The notes under the pieces were generated by a model that saw only the letters and a program-made list of their open reading frames with translations, ran no database searches and was not told the origin of the DNA. DNA of 64,000 nt from Capitulum mitella (taxonomy: Eukaryota; Arthropoda; Thecostraca; Pollicipedomorpha; Pollicipedidae), in contig CP099850.1 in assembly GCA_030062745.1 (NCBI GenBank), positions 2,914,001-2,978,000 of the forward strand. The letters are read 5' to 3'. The position numbers and the translations under genes were made by a program. The first letter of the stretch is position 1; the number at the start of each line of letters is the position of its first letter. Of this stretch, positions 48,338 to 59,575 are shown piece by piece.

Positions 48338-48640
48338 TGAAAGCCGTGTGATGACGACGTATATTTTACACAACGTGAGACGACCGTTTTTCAATCAGAG
48401 ATCGCGTACCAAACAACATTTTTCTCACAGTCCCCACGTTTAAATCTTCGGAGCACATCATTTTTAGCACACCGCGTTTCAAATTTTTTTTTTCAAATTT
48501 TCTTTATTTTTCAAAATTTTCAAATTTTTTTTCAAATTTTTTCGTTTGCAAATGTCGCGGGTCTTTCTGGTCGATCAGGTCTCATTGTCGGAAGTTCGTT
48601 CTCAGATATTGCGTGAATGTACTAAGTGACCATCTTAGCA
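48338..48640 (+). repeat. SINE-like repeat, copy 2, with an internal AT expansion
   Basis: TATTTTACACAACGTGAGAC, CAATCAGAGATCGCGTACC, CACCGCGTTTC and GGGTCTTTCTGGTCGATCAG match copy 1 in order. A TTTTCAAATTTT-type stretch (about 48479-48545) is inserted inside. The tRNA-like head is missing. Confidence 0.58.
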
Positions 48641-49209
48641 ACCGAGAACGGCTAGCCTTGGCGCCTTTTCCTCAGTTCAGCGGCGACTGGAAGCGGCTCG
48701 AACCGGTCGGAAAAGCCACCATTAGTCACTTAAATATTTGATTCGATAGAAAATCACCCTGCTCGGCATGCACGGCCCAAAAATCGTTACCGTCTGCCCT
48801 TTGCCTGTATTATTTCGATTCTGGTTAATGTAGGTCCTGAATGCAGCTCATTGTTTTACAGTGGTGTTATAAAGAGCCAACTCTCATGGTCGCATGCTTT
48901 GCATTCGGCCAGATGGCGACATTGCATACATCGGGTGATTTGATGTCTGTGTGGCCTTGGATAAAAGATGAGCCAGTGCTTCCATGGTGTAAATGAATAA
49001 ATAATAGCTTTGTGCGTCATATAAAAAACAATACGATATGTAGATAATAATAAAGGTGCAATAATACTGGATAATGTAAATAACAGTAAAATTTAAGCCT
49101 TGCGGATGATCCATGCGTAGAATTTCACTTCACAAGAACGCTTACCGTTCGTTGAGTTGTGAACAATAGAGTCTTTCGCATAAGCGCACCAAAAAGAAAC
49201 TACACGGGC
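48641..49209. other. No gene recognised
   Basis: AT-rich; nothing seen. Confidence 0.5.
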
Positions 49210-49950
49210 CTGTGTCCCTCAGAACGCTCAGGCAGAGTGGACTTGCTTCCTGGCGTGGTGCAGTCTTATCCTCTCTGACCGAATGGATTCCCTTCCTGAC
49301 CTGGTCTGGACGGGGCGTGCGCCGCTCCCCGTCGTGGCCAAACACCACACACGCTGCTCCCGGTCTGCCCGTCCGTCAGATGGGCGCGCGGGCGGAGTTC
49401 AGGAGGACGCTCGGTGCGCGCCAACAACGGGCGATATCCCCCATGGGCATCGCCAGGCTTATGGAAATCATCAGACGGCTGGTGCTCCCGTGTGGGACAA
49501 GCGTAACCAGACATCCCGATTACTGACGGCGAAGGTTTCTATACGTGAGCCCACTGCAGGCTGGCCTCCCGACTTCGCTTCCTGGCGACGCCCCTGTGGT
49601 CACTCGATCACGTCCGCAGTCCCTGGAGAATGACCGGCCGCGGCGGCGACGCACGTCCGCGACGCCCGCGGCAATGGCACGTGACAGCGCCGCTGGGGCC
49701 CCCCGGCGCAGAAAACGGCCAGATGATTTGGCCGGCGGAGATACACTTCCGCAGGAGCCGGCCGACGCCGGCCTCAGAATGGCGCCACAATCGATCCTGC
49801 CGACGGCGGAATGGGGAGAGACTCGCGGGAAAGGGAGAGATTTCGGGGACTGCTCGCTGCTCTGTTTCGAGGAATGGCCGCCGGCGGCTCTCTCGGACCG
49901 GAGGCCTGACACTGACTGTTTACGGCGCAGCAGGGGACGTTACTATACGT
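49210..49950. other. GC-rich block, no protein recognised
   Basis: CpG-dense with overlapping open frames on both strands (136 codons at 49545-49955 plus; 130 codons at 49520-49912 minus; 202 codons at 49630-50238 plus). Having all these frames open at once is what high GC alone produces. No motif was found. Confidence 0.4.
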
Positions 49951-52049
49951 TTTAGTGATGTTCATTTGCATGATTTATTGGGTGGACCACCCGTTCTGCA
50001 TGTTCTCTGGAGCTTTCGGGCATTGCGATTGTCGTGGATTCCGAGAGATCCAATCACGTTATATCTAAACTTAATTTTCGCGTATTTCCTCTGCGATCAT
50101 GATAGTCCGAGTTTACTCGACACGCAGGGGCGTAGTTTTTCATACAGCTGGTGCGGAGCTCTCCATACCAAAGGAGATTATCGGCAAGGAGTTCCATACC
50201 AATATTTTGACCCATTCATATGCTTTCTTGTTTTATAGGGTAGAGTTCTTTGAATGAGGTCTTAGTGTCGCATTTTGGAGTCTTATGAATGTATTTTTAG
50301 GATTTGATGAATCTATTTTTCCACACCAAAGCTTGTCCCAAGTCCACACCCATGCCAGTACGTTATATTAAATGGTATTTCACGCTCCCCAGATTTCTCG
50401 GAATGATAGTCACTGGTGATGTGACGTTCAGAGATTCGAGGCTAAGCTCAGGAGAATAGGTAATTTGGGCCGAAAATGAATGCGCGCGATTTCAGAGGCG
50501 AGAACATACCAGCCCAAAGGGTAGGCATCGCCGTATGTGTGCCAATGTTGGAGAATTCCAGCATAAAATGACTGTGGACACACCAATAAAAAAAGGTCCT
50601 TTGTCCATGGGCGAGTGTGTAGTTGGTAAAGCTCCTGTTTACACGAACGTGTAGTCCATTCTGAAATTTCGCAGACATGCAATAACTCTGTAAATTGTTT
50701 AATCCTGCAAGAATTTGTGAAGCGTGGAAAGTGAATTTCAAGGTCGCGTTTGCGCATGCCTTTGGCTTTTATTTGAAACCACAACTTTTAACGAAATAGA
50801 TAATTTAGTTGCTGCTAATTTTTACATTATTTTATATTGGACTTCTTCAAATCTAAATTCCATTAATAACACTTAAACCCAGGCAGTGCAAAATGCATTG
50901 CAACAAAGCATGTCTTATGAATGCGAAATTCTGCGACGCAGAAACACTGCTGGGTTGACCTTTCTTGCCCTTTTGGTGACCCGGCCTCCCCGTCACAACT
51001 CTCAGGTGAAACTCGAGACGACCGGACACCTTTCCGGACGCGGGGCGGGGCGGCCGAGTCGCGTCTCCTTGTTAGTTTCGCAACACTTCAGCCTGAGCTG
51101 AGCACGTTTCGCTCAAGTTCAGTCCGACTCGGCGGCCGTCGCTAAGTGCAGCCGGTCGGCGCCGAGGACGGGCTGGCTGCCGGTGTCGCCGAGTTTGCTG
51201 TGCGCCCGCCGGCAGGCGAGTTTCCGCGTTTTCTTTTAAACTCGCGAAATTGTGTCGGAGTCACAAGCATAACTTCTTGTGTAAAGTGGGATGTGGATAG
51301 CTTATAGCTATTTATATATTATACTGCTGTCATGCACCATTTAGCACAAACTGTACTACTGTACCATACACGAATATACTAATAGCTATTACTTTACTAT
51401 GCGCTAGTATACTAATATATGCTACTACGCTAACCTGTGATATACTTCACTATACTTATTCGGCAATATATTATATACTGCAGTACTAAATTATAGTTTG
51501 TACCATTATATATAAGAACATAATAAGCATCAATTAGTAATAAAATAATTTTCGATACATCCACACTTTTTTTACAGACGTCATCTCCATCATGAAACAA
51601 AGAGACCCAAATCCGATGAGAAATGCATATTTGGAGACACCTTAGGTTGTTTTTACCCCTGAGTGCATCCCAAAACGATGACACAAAGTTCTGTCCCTGT
51701 TCAGAGTACTACCTATAGAAGTCTCAATCCATGAAACCTCCCTGTCTGTTGCCGAGAGGGATGGCCTAATCATACTACACCTATGCATGATATTTATTAT
51801 CCTAACCATATATTAAAGGTGAATCCAAACAGCTAAGCGTGACTGGGGATTTTTTTAATAAAAGGAACAAGCTTTGTAATGGAACAAAGTAGTTGTATTG
51901 CATGCTCATCGGTAATCTTTGCATGCTCGATCGATTCTTCTTCGTCGAACTGCCAGGCCTCATTCCGATCGATAGGCTGTCCCATTGACTCATCTTCAGC
52001 ATGGAATTTCCCGATGATTCGGTGTCTGCGGCCCGACTTCCGCCATTAA
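49951..52049. other. No gene recognised; small GC-rich patch 51000-51230, TA-rich 51270-51500
   Basis: The TA-rich part is built of TACTATACTAATA-like words without a strict period. The GC patch shows nothing recognisable. Confidence 0.5.
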
Positions 52050-53050
52050 ACGCGGCATTATTTGTCGGGGTCCCCCACTTCGCTGCTACGCCGAATTTAG
52101 CCGCCATCTTCAGCGCCGCCTGAGCCTGGCACGTCCGTGTCTGCAATCTGGCGGCGCCAGGGACGCCGATTCAGCGCCGGCTAACGCTGCCGATGACAGC
52201 TGATCAGTCGTCGGCGACGGCGGCTGACACGGTCACCACTCGGCGCTGCACGGCCACCGCACGCGCCGGCTGTCGGCGATGGCGCCGCCGGCCGCTGAGT
52301 CGTCCATTTCCGGTGACTGTCTGCCGCGGCAGCCCGGGCGGTGTCGGAGGCCGCAGCGAGGTGCCAGGGAGGGGCTGCTGACGTGGGACGCTTCTCGTCG
52401 GCGCTGTGGGTCCCACTCTCCGCTTGTGGTCTTGTGCTCTGCGTCAGATGTTTGCAGTGGACTCGTGCCGTTCATTCAGCAGCGTCTCCGTTACACGTTC
52501 GCCGACGTGCAGCCGCCGCTCGGGCGCTGCTGAGGAGACCGCTGGACCCTTCGCCCCTCTCCCTCTTCCTTCCCGTCTGCAACCGGCTCCGCCGCCGACC
52601 GTCGACACTGGCACTGCAACACGGTCGGCATGGACCGGCCGTCTCACTTCCCCGAACCTCCCCTAGCGCCGCCAGCTCGGCGGGCGGCCCCTCCCCGGCC
52701 GCCGGCGCCGACGGCAGGTGACTGCCGCCGGGCGGGGCGGGGGCGGGGGCGGGAGCGGGCGGCGGGGGGGACAATACGCCGCCGTCCATCAATACCCTGG
52801 CCGTAATGAGCGCAGCGCCACATCCATCATCGCCGCCGACGGAGCGCTGCCGGCGTCGACGGAGCGGCGGCGGCGCGTCGGTATCGATGGAGTGACGGGG
52901 CGCATCCGAGTCGACGCGCCGACGCGCGATCGGCGCCGGCGGCGTCCGGCGGCGACGGGAGCGGCTCCGGCACCGCTGACGAGCGGCCATTTGATGGCGC
53001 CGCGGGGCAGAGGCGTTCAAGTGTCAAGAGTCAGTGGGTTACGTCTGGGA
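52050..53050. other. One-kilobase GC-rich block, no protein recognised
   Basis: CpG-dense with Arg/Ala/Pro-rich frames open on both strands (up to 182 codons on the minus strand) and a G-run at 52725-52770. It could hold a first exon or promoter, but no start with a signal peptide or donor of the quality seen at 10124 or 36319 was found. Confidence 0.4.
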
Positions 53051-54179
53051 GGAGGGAGGGGGATCTCGGTGTGTTCGGCTCACCACCTGGTGGCGTAGTA
53101 TGGTTATCTGCGCTCGATAGTCACAGTCACGGACAGCCGTGGGAAATGGGCGACTAGATGAGACCAGAAATCACATCCCAAAGCATTTATTGCCCGTGTC
53201 GATTACTGCGTACACTACTTTTTCGAAATTATTCCCACAGTTTGGGTTTAAGGTACACGAATTTTCGGTCATGGCCATATCAGCTTCAACGTCCTTGACT
53301 GAAAACAATTTGTCGAAATCGTGTTAAACAGGCAAAATTAAGTAAATAATGGCACAAGCTAGCAGCTTCACGAGAAAACGTGCCTCTCCCTTCTTTTACC
53401 CGGCCGTCCAGGACGCGCCAGCGATTGAATTGTTGAGTTCCAATCGTGGGCCGGACTGAACAACGTCTGGTTGATCTGGAATCACCATAGGACGCCTGAG
53501 CTCAAGTGGGCGTGCGCCCCACCGCGAACTGTGGGCCTATTGTTGTTTTACCGTCGAGTTTTGGTTCAGTTTTGTATGTTTCAATTGAACCCATGCGGTT
53601 CCGAAAAGCAGCAGCTGTTCAGTTCAGCAGCGTCAGTAGCATTAATCCGAGGCGTGTTCAATCGATGGAATTTACCGTCAGAAGGATGTTATATTTATTT
53701 AATTTCAATCGGGAGTTTCATACCAGCATGGACCACTTTGAATCTGATTGTCGATAACAAGTGATTTTGTTTTGGTCTGACTTTGATGAAACCTTTCCCG
53801 GAAAAAGTGGATTATACTGAAATGGACGCATGCGAATAGAAATAATTTACGTCAATCCAAAACTCAACAGGCTGTCCCGAAAAATACATTCCCGCATGCT
53901 TTTAAGCACAGTAACTCTTGTTGTCGATGGGAGCTATGACTCCAGTCGACGTTTGTGATGGAGCAGGCTCGTATATAGGGGAGATACCATCAACCCATGG
54001 CATCCCCATCGAACACCGGAGGCGTCCCTTTCGGGAATAGCGTTTATTGGCTAAAAGGGCGCCTTCGGCGCCCCACTTACCTGACTTCATATTCTCCGGA
54101 CCTCGAAGAGTGATTCATGAGGCCTAAAAACGCACCGAGAATGGGAGGGAAGTCAACAGCTTCACTCAGCTTAATGGTC
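53051..54179. other. No gene recognised
   Basis: Ordinary sequence; short GGCGCC-like words near 54055-54075 precede the array. Confidence 0.5.
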
Positions 54180-55100
54180 ATGAGGCACCAAGGGCGCCCC
54201 AAATTCTGGAGACTCCCCCTCCCCCCGAGAGCTCAAGGGATGTCCCTGAGGTAGGCAAACATCCCGATTACTTAAAGGATGCCCTGAAGAATAAACGGGA
54301 GCCAGAAACCTTTGAAGCCCCCCCCCCTCCGCCGAGGGCTGAAAGGGCGCCCCTGTGGTCTGAAAATGTGTCTCGAGATCTAGGACACTGAGGAATAAAA
54401 GGGCGCCCCAACCACTGGAGGGGTGCATCCGACGGCTCAAGGGCGCCCTGAGGGCTCCAGAGGGCGCCCCTAAAGTTGGGAGATACGTCCCGGGGGCTAG
54501 AAGGACGCCCGAAAGAGTCGGAGCACCCCAAATCCGGAGGGCATCCTGATGGCTCAAGTGACGCAGCTGGCGTATGAAAACCTGTTCCGAGGGCTAAAAG
54601 AACGCCGTAAAGAACAGAAGGGTGCCTTGGCCCCTGGTGGTTTACCCCCGAGCATTCCAACGGCGTGGTCTGGAGTCTGAAAATATGTCTCGATGGAGAG
54701 AAACACGCCCTGAAGAATGCAAGGGCGTTCAAACTCTAGGGGAGCGCTCCAGGGGTCAAAGGCGCCTTTGTGGTCTGCAAATATTCCCGATGTTGAGAAG
54801 AAAGCCTTAAAGGGAAGAAAGGAGCCTAAAACTTCAGAGGAACGCTCCTGTGAGCAGAAAACATCTCATGGTCCCTAAAAACACCACCCTAAAAATATGT
54901 GTGCCCCAGATTCTGGAGAGTCACCCCGACGGATGAAAGATGAAGCCTGAAAGCGTCCCGTGGGCTTTAAGGACGTCCTAAAAAATGAAAGGGCGTCCCA
55001 AGAGCCCCAAGGCGCTGTTGGATGCCCTTTGGTGCTTTGATACCCAAAGGTGCTTTGAAAGGGCGCCCATGGTGTTTGAAAAATGCACACACCGTGCCTT
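54180..55100 (+). repeat. GGCGCC-rich degenerate tandem array 2
   Basis: AAAGGGCGCCC-like words recur every 20-40 bases. A longer segment TGGTCTGAAAATGTGTCTCG (54357) recurs as TCTGAAAATATGTCTCGATG near 54675 and TGGTCTGCAAATATTCCCGA near 54772, suggesting a higher-order unit of roughly 103 bases. Related in style to 23320-23840. Confidence 0.68.
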
Positions 55101-55998
55101 AAAGGACATTCCAGTACCAGAGGCACCCGTGCGAAATGTCTGAAGGACGACTCCATTTTCCTTCACGATTTATCCTTCACAGGACAAAATTTTTCTCTTG
55201 TTGTTTTTGTGGTAGCACTGTAGGCCCAATGTAATGGTGCGATTAGATCACTGACAAATAGTGGTTACCGGGACCGCCTAAATCTATTTAAAGTCTGGAG
55301 TCTAAAATGTGTAGAATTACGGCACCTCCAGTGCCTGACATGGCCAAGAAAATCGAATGCTTGAAAGGCTGAAAATGCCATACGACTGCTGCATTTGAGC
55401 ACCGTGGCGAACCACGCGCATACAACGATTCGCTCCCTTGTGTCACGCTCAGTCCCGCATTCCGGTAGTTCGATGGTAGAGATTTTGTCCCGCCACCCCA
55501 GTGTTGCGTGCCGTGGGACTAAAATTGGCACCTTAGGCACGGTGTGATGAAAGGGCCCTGCTAACTGCCAGCTTAGGCGACGTAGGGCCATCTGTCCGCA
55601 CAATCTTTACACGTCAGAATGCAAAAATAAAAATCCGAAATAAATGACGTTTTTTTAGGAATTTAGCTGCCGTCCACCACCATACGTATTAGCGCCCCTG
55701 AAACTGCCGGCTCCCCCTCCCCCGAAGCATGATGGCATCCCCTTGGTCAGTTTCTAAATACGCCCCTGGGGTAGAGCAATGGAGGCTCTTCCCATTTAAC
55801 ACCAATGGACGTAATTCGCAGTCACTGCTGGAGCTGCTGTTCGAGCCTGTCCATCCCACCTGATCACCACACGCGTCTACTCTGCCAACCTCAGGCCGAT
55901 TAATGTCTTCAGGGGGAGGAAGATGTGCGTGAGCCCACTGTGTCAACGGCTATTGCCAAGGGCCGATCCTTGCTACCTTTGGGCCTTCAAGGTTCTGC
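55101..55998. other. No gene recognised
   Basis: Moderate GC; short frames only; nothing recognised. Confidence 0.5.
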
Positions 55999-56006
55999 GT
56001 CAGCAT

Positions 56007-57628
56007 CAGATTTGTGCTTGATTCTGATCCGGATCTAATCAGGATCAAGGATCACATACTTTTCGGCTGAATCGCATTAGATCCGGGCCAGTTTTAAAAA
56101 TGAAAGTATGTATCACGTTTGATTAGGATCGAAATTCGAAAAAAACAGGCGTGCTTCGCATGTTGATCTGGATCCAGGCGTTCTGACCCTGATTTTGATC
56201 CGAACTAACTACATCGTCAATCTGATTCAGTGCGATCAAATTACTTTTGTAACGTAATTAGATAAAAGAACATGGCAATATGCTTGAAGAATGCCCCCAG
56301 GTAATAATCCGCCAAACCAGATTACATGAAAAAGGATGCCAAGTGAGCCAGATAACCAACTCTCTTTCACAACCCTACACGATTCAGACTCCCACGGTCA
56401 GCTATTTGAAACATACTTGCTAGTACCAAACATACGCCACTAAGGAAATGTAAGACTAAAGGCAAGGGCGCAGAAAGTGGTGGGGGCACGGGGGGGCAGC
56501 GGCCCTCCGACTTTTTTAAAAGTCATCATTGATCCCACGGGCGTTGACTGGAAATAATTGATCGAAAGTGCTTGTTTGTCCCCCCCCCCCCAGCTGCGAA
56601 GGAATTCCCACACCCCTGATTAAAAGTGCTCATGAAGTGTGTGATACTTTTTCGTATAAAAAAAAAAACACTGAGATCCTTCTTGACACTTTTGCTGATT
56701 TCAGATCCCCACCACTGTTTACTGCGTATGTAGGTAATGGGCTACTAGTAGGTACTCGTGTTTGGGTAAGTCGATAGGGACAGCCGCCTTCGGGGCACTT
56801 GCGCGGTTCGTTAAATTGTCACGTGACTTACTTCGTGCTGTTCAATAGTCATCGTGTTACTAGTTCCATTTTTGACCGAATAGCCCATGGGCGCCTGCCT
56901 ATATTGACTTCTGAATCTAACACAAAGTATAGATAATTCTTGCCACTAGTGCGCCGTAAGTGGAAGAAAGCGGTGGACAAATATTAAGGGGCAATCAGCG
57001 TTAAAATGCAGTAATGCAGTAGTCAGTAGCTAAAATTGCCATGTACAGACACCCGAATCTATGGTTGCCGTGCTTATGTTCTAATTTTAGGTACATACGA
57101 ATACTATGCTACATTCCTGCCTGTTATCTCAGTGAAGTACGTAGAAAGTAGTGCCTACCTAATCGTAGGCAATATTCCATAGAATACATTTATATGCATG
57201 TGTGTTATACGTATGTAGTAATCTTCCATATAAAACATAGCGTAACAAAAATTTTGCCATTTTGCTGTGTACTTCATAGGCCTAGGCTCCATGCTATATG
57301 TTAATGAAATAATAAAGGTGTATATATATATATATATATACAGTTCATAGTAAATAAATTTACGTTGATTTCAAATTAAAATTTAAACCCATTGCTAATC
57401 CAGTTCAACGAAGAACTCGTGAAGGCATATTTCACTCGGATCAGTTTCTTCAAAATCTGTTGTGAATCACATTTGATTCGGAACAAATTCAGAAGATAGC
57501 CGTGATTCAAAAGCTGACCCGGATCAAGTCATAGTGATTTAGATCTTGATCCGGATCACTCAAATATTACTCAAATATTAATATAATAAAAAAAAATCCG
57601 GATCACATATATGTCGAGCACAAGCCTG
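56007..57628. mobile_element. hAT-like non-autonomous DNA element with 8-bp target duplication
   Basis: GTCAGCAT stands directly on both sides (55999-56006 and 57629-57636). The ends are CAGATTTGTGCTTGATTC and, from the other strand, CAGGCTTGTGCTCGACAT, each followed at a similar distance by GATCCGGAT. CAG ends with an 8-bp duplication are the hAT signature. The subterminal parts are rich in GATCCGGATC and GGATCA words. No transposase was recognised. Repeat C copy 3 (56460-56625) and a (TA)n tract (57318-57340) lie inside. Confidence 0.78.
56460..56625 (+). repeat. Dispersed repeat family C, copy 3, inside the hAT-like element
   Basis: GGGGCACGGGGGGGCAGCGG, GACTTTTTTAAAAGTC, GATCCCACGGGCGTTGACTG, a C-run and GGAATTCCCACACCCCTGAT align with the other two copies. 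Confidence 0.62.
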
Positions 57629-57699
57629 GTCAGCATTAGGGTTGACTGTCACGCTTCACCTCACTCACACACTCTCTCTCTCTCTCTCTTTAGTCTTCG

Positions 57700-58225
57700 C
57701 CGCCTGAACTTTCTCCCTTTCCAGTCCAGTCCAGGGGCCGTCCTTCACCGTCCGACCCTATCCCTCTCCAGTCCGGTCCAGGGACCGTGCTGCACCGTCT
57801 GACACCATTCCCTCTCCAGACTGATCCAAAACGCGTCCTTCAATACCAGACCTCACTCCCTCTCCAGTTTGGTTCAGACTCCTCACCTATTGACCTTGCT
57901 GCACCATCTGACCTCTCCCCCTCTCCAGCCAGGCCCAGGACCCATCCTTTACCACCTGACCTTACTTCGCCACCTGACTTCTCTTCCTCTCCAGCCTGGT
58001 CCAGGGACCACTCCTCATCGCCTGACTTCTCCCTTCTCCAGCTCAGCCCAGGGACCACCTTTCACCGCCAGGCCTCTCTCCCTCTCCAGTCTGATTCAGG
58101 GACCGTCCTTCACCGCCAGGCCTCTCTCCCTCTCCAGTCTGATTCAGGGACCATCCTTCACCGCCAGGCCTCTCCCCCTCTCCAGCCCGGTTCAGGGACC
58201 GTCCTTCACCCCGACTCCTCACCAG
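57700..58225 (+). repeat. 48-bp minisatellite, about 11 units
   Basis: The unit is GACCGTCCTTCACCGCCAGG then CCTCTCTCCCTCTCCAGTCT and GATTCAGG, exact 48-base period at 58053, 58101 and 58149, degenerate toward the left. 48 is a multiple of three, so plus and minus frames of about 140-157 codons stay open across it. I do not count them as genes. A (TC)n tract precedes it at 57670-57690. Confidence 0.92.
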
Positions 58226-58439
58226 GTGCGCGGCACGCCTCTCCGGGCGCGCCAAATTAATTTTGGCGCCGTTCGGCCGGCGATGCGGCGGCGGCAACGC
58301 GCCGCCAGTGACGGAGCCAGGGGATTTAGGGCTTAATAATGATATCGACAGAACCCCGACTGACGGGAGGCGTGGCGTTGGGTCCGGCTCCACCGCCGAC
58401 GACGACGACGGACGGCCGCGGCGTAGAGGCAGAACAGAG

Positions 58440-58645
58440 TTGGTGGCGGGTGGCATAGCGTCAGAGCAGGGTTAGCGACGGGTAGCAGAGTAGGGTTAAC
58501 GGCGGGCGGCAGAGCGGCAGAACATGGTTAGCGGCGGTTAACAGGTCGGCAAAGCAGGATTGGCGGCAGGTGGTAGAGCGGCAGAGCAGGGTTGGCGGCG
58601 GGTGGCAGAGCGGCAGAGCAGGGTTAACGGCGGGTGGCAGAGCGG
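58440..58645 (+). repeat. 32-bp minisatellite
   Basis: GCAGAGCAGGGTTGGCGGCG followed by GGTGGCAGAGCG repeats about six times with substitutions and short deletions. Confidence 0.88.
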
Positions 58646-59255
58646 GTGACTGCCGGCTGTGACAGGGTCTCGCACTTCGGCACCACGCGGGAAGGCACCA
58701 CCCCGCTGAACATAGACAGGGATGACAGATGACGGGAGATCTTTAGAGGAAAAAAACTGACCAGGCACATCCCTTATTTTGTTTATAGGGAGTATGTAAA
58801 CATCTAGTTTTCTTGTCTGAAAATCTCACCCATCTGTGCGTCCTGCGACTGGATTTCAAACTCAGAATCTATTTTGCTTTTTGTGAAGAAGATCTGAAAC
58901 ATAGCGCGGCACCGGACTTTCACTCAAAGGTCTTAGTTCTTGTCAATACGAATGTCATGTTATTCCTTCTGGATGAGTACCTCCACCACCGAACTCCTGC
59001 ACGAGCAGCTACCCGTTCCTTGTACCCCTGTTTTCATGGCCAGCTGTTTTTCAGTTTATTTGAGTCCTCCTCTGCTGTTCCCAACCCACTTCTCCCACGT
59101 GTCCAGTCCCCGTGACGTTTGTGCCCAGTTATTGACTGCATTCACCAATCCGTGCGGTTCAGCCCGCTCTGTTCCGTCCCATGCGAGGCGCTCTGAAGCT
59201 CAGACTGAATCGACACCCGCCGCCGTTCGGCGCTCTTCAGGCTGGACCGGCCCAA
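58646..59255. other. No gene recognised
   Basis: Nothing beyond short frames. Confidence 0.5.
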
Positions 59256-59289
59256 GTCACCACATCGAGCGCCGACTCGATGTGGTGAC
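59256..59289. other. Perfect 14-bp hairpin
   Basis: GTCACCACATCGAG (59256-59269) pairs with CTCGATGTGGTGAC (59276-59289) over a 6-base loop. Confidence 0.88.
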
Positions 59290-59364
59290 GCGGACCGCCA
59301 CCTCATCGAGATGAGAGGCCGTCACCTCATGATGCGCCCACGTCACCCACCGGCGACGAACGCA

Positions 59365-59575
59365 GTGGCCGAGTCGTGTGAGAGCTCGAGTCGTCTGAGG
59401 GTCGAGTCGTCTGAAGGTTCGAGTCGTGTGAGGGCCGAATCGTGTCAGGACCGAGTCGTCTGAGGGGCCGAGTCGTCTGAGGGTCTAGTCGTCTGAGGGC
59501 CGAATCGCCTGAGGGCCGAGTCGTCTGAAGGTTCGAGTCGTCTGAGGGCCGAATCGTCTCAGGGGCCGGCGGGCG
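59365..59575 (+). repeat. 16-bp minisatellite (GAGTCGTCTGAGGGYC)n, about 13 units
   Basis: Units of 15-17 bases with GAGTCGT or GAATCGT cores. Produces false frames on the minus strand. Confidence 0.9.

Noticed and set aside
52472-53020. 182-codon minus frame in the GC-rich block
   Set aside because: Compositional; no conserved motif and frames on the other strand are equally open.
57787-58336. 157- and 155-codon plus frames
   Set aside because: Open only because the 48-bp unit is a multiple of three; the product is a Pro/Ser/Leu repeat.
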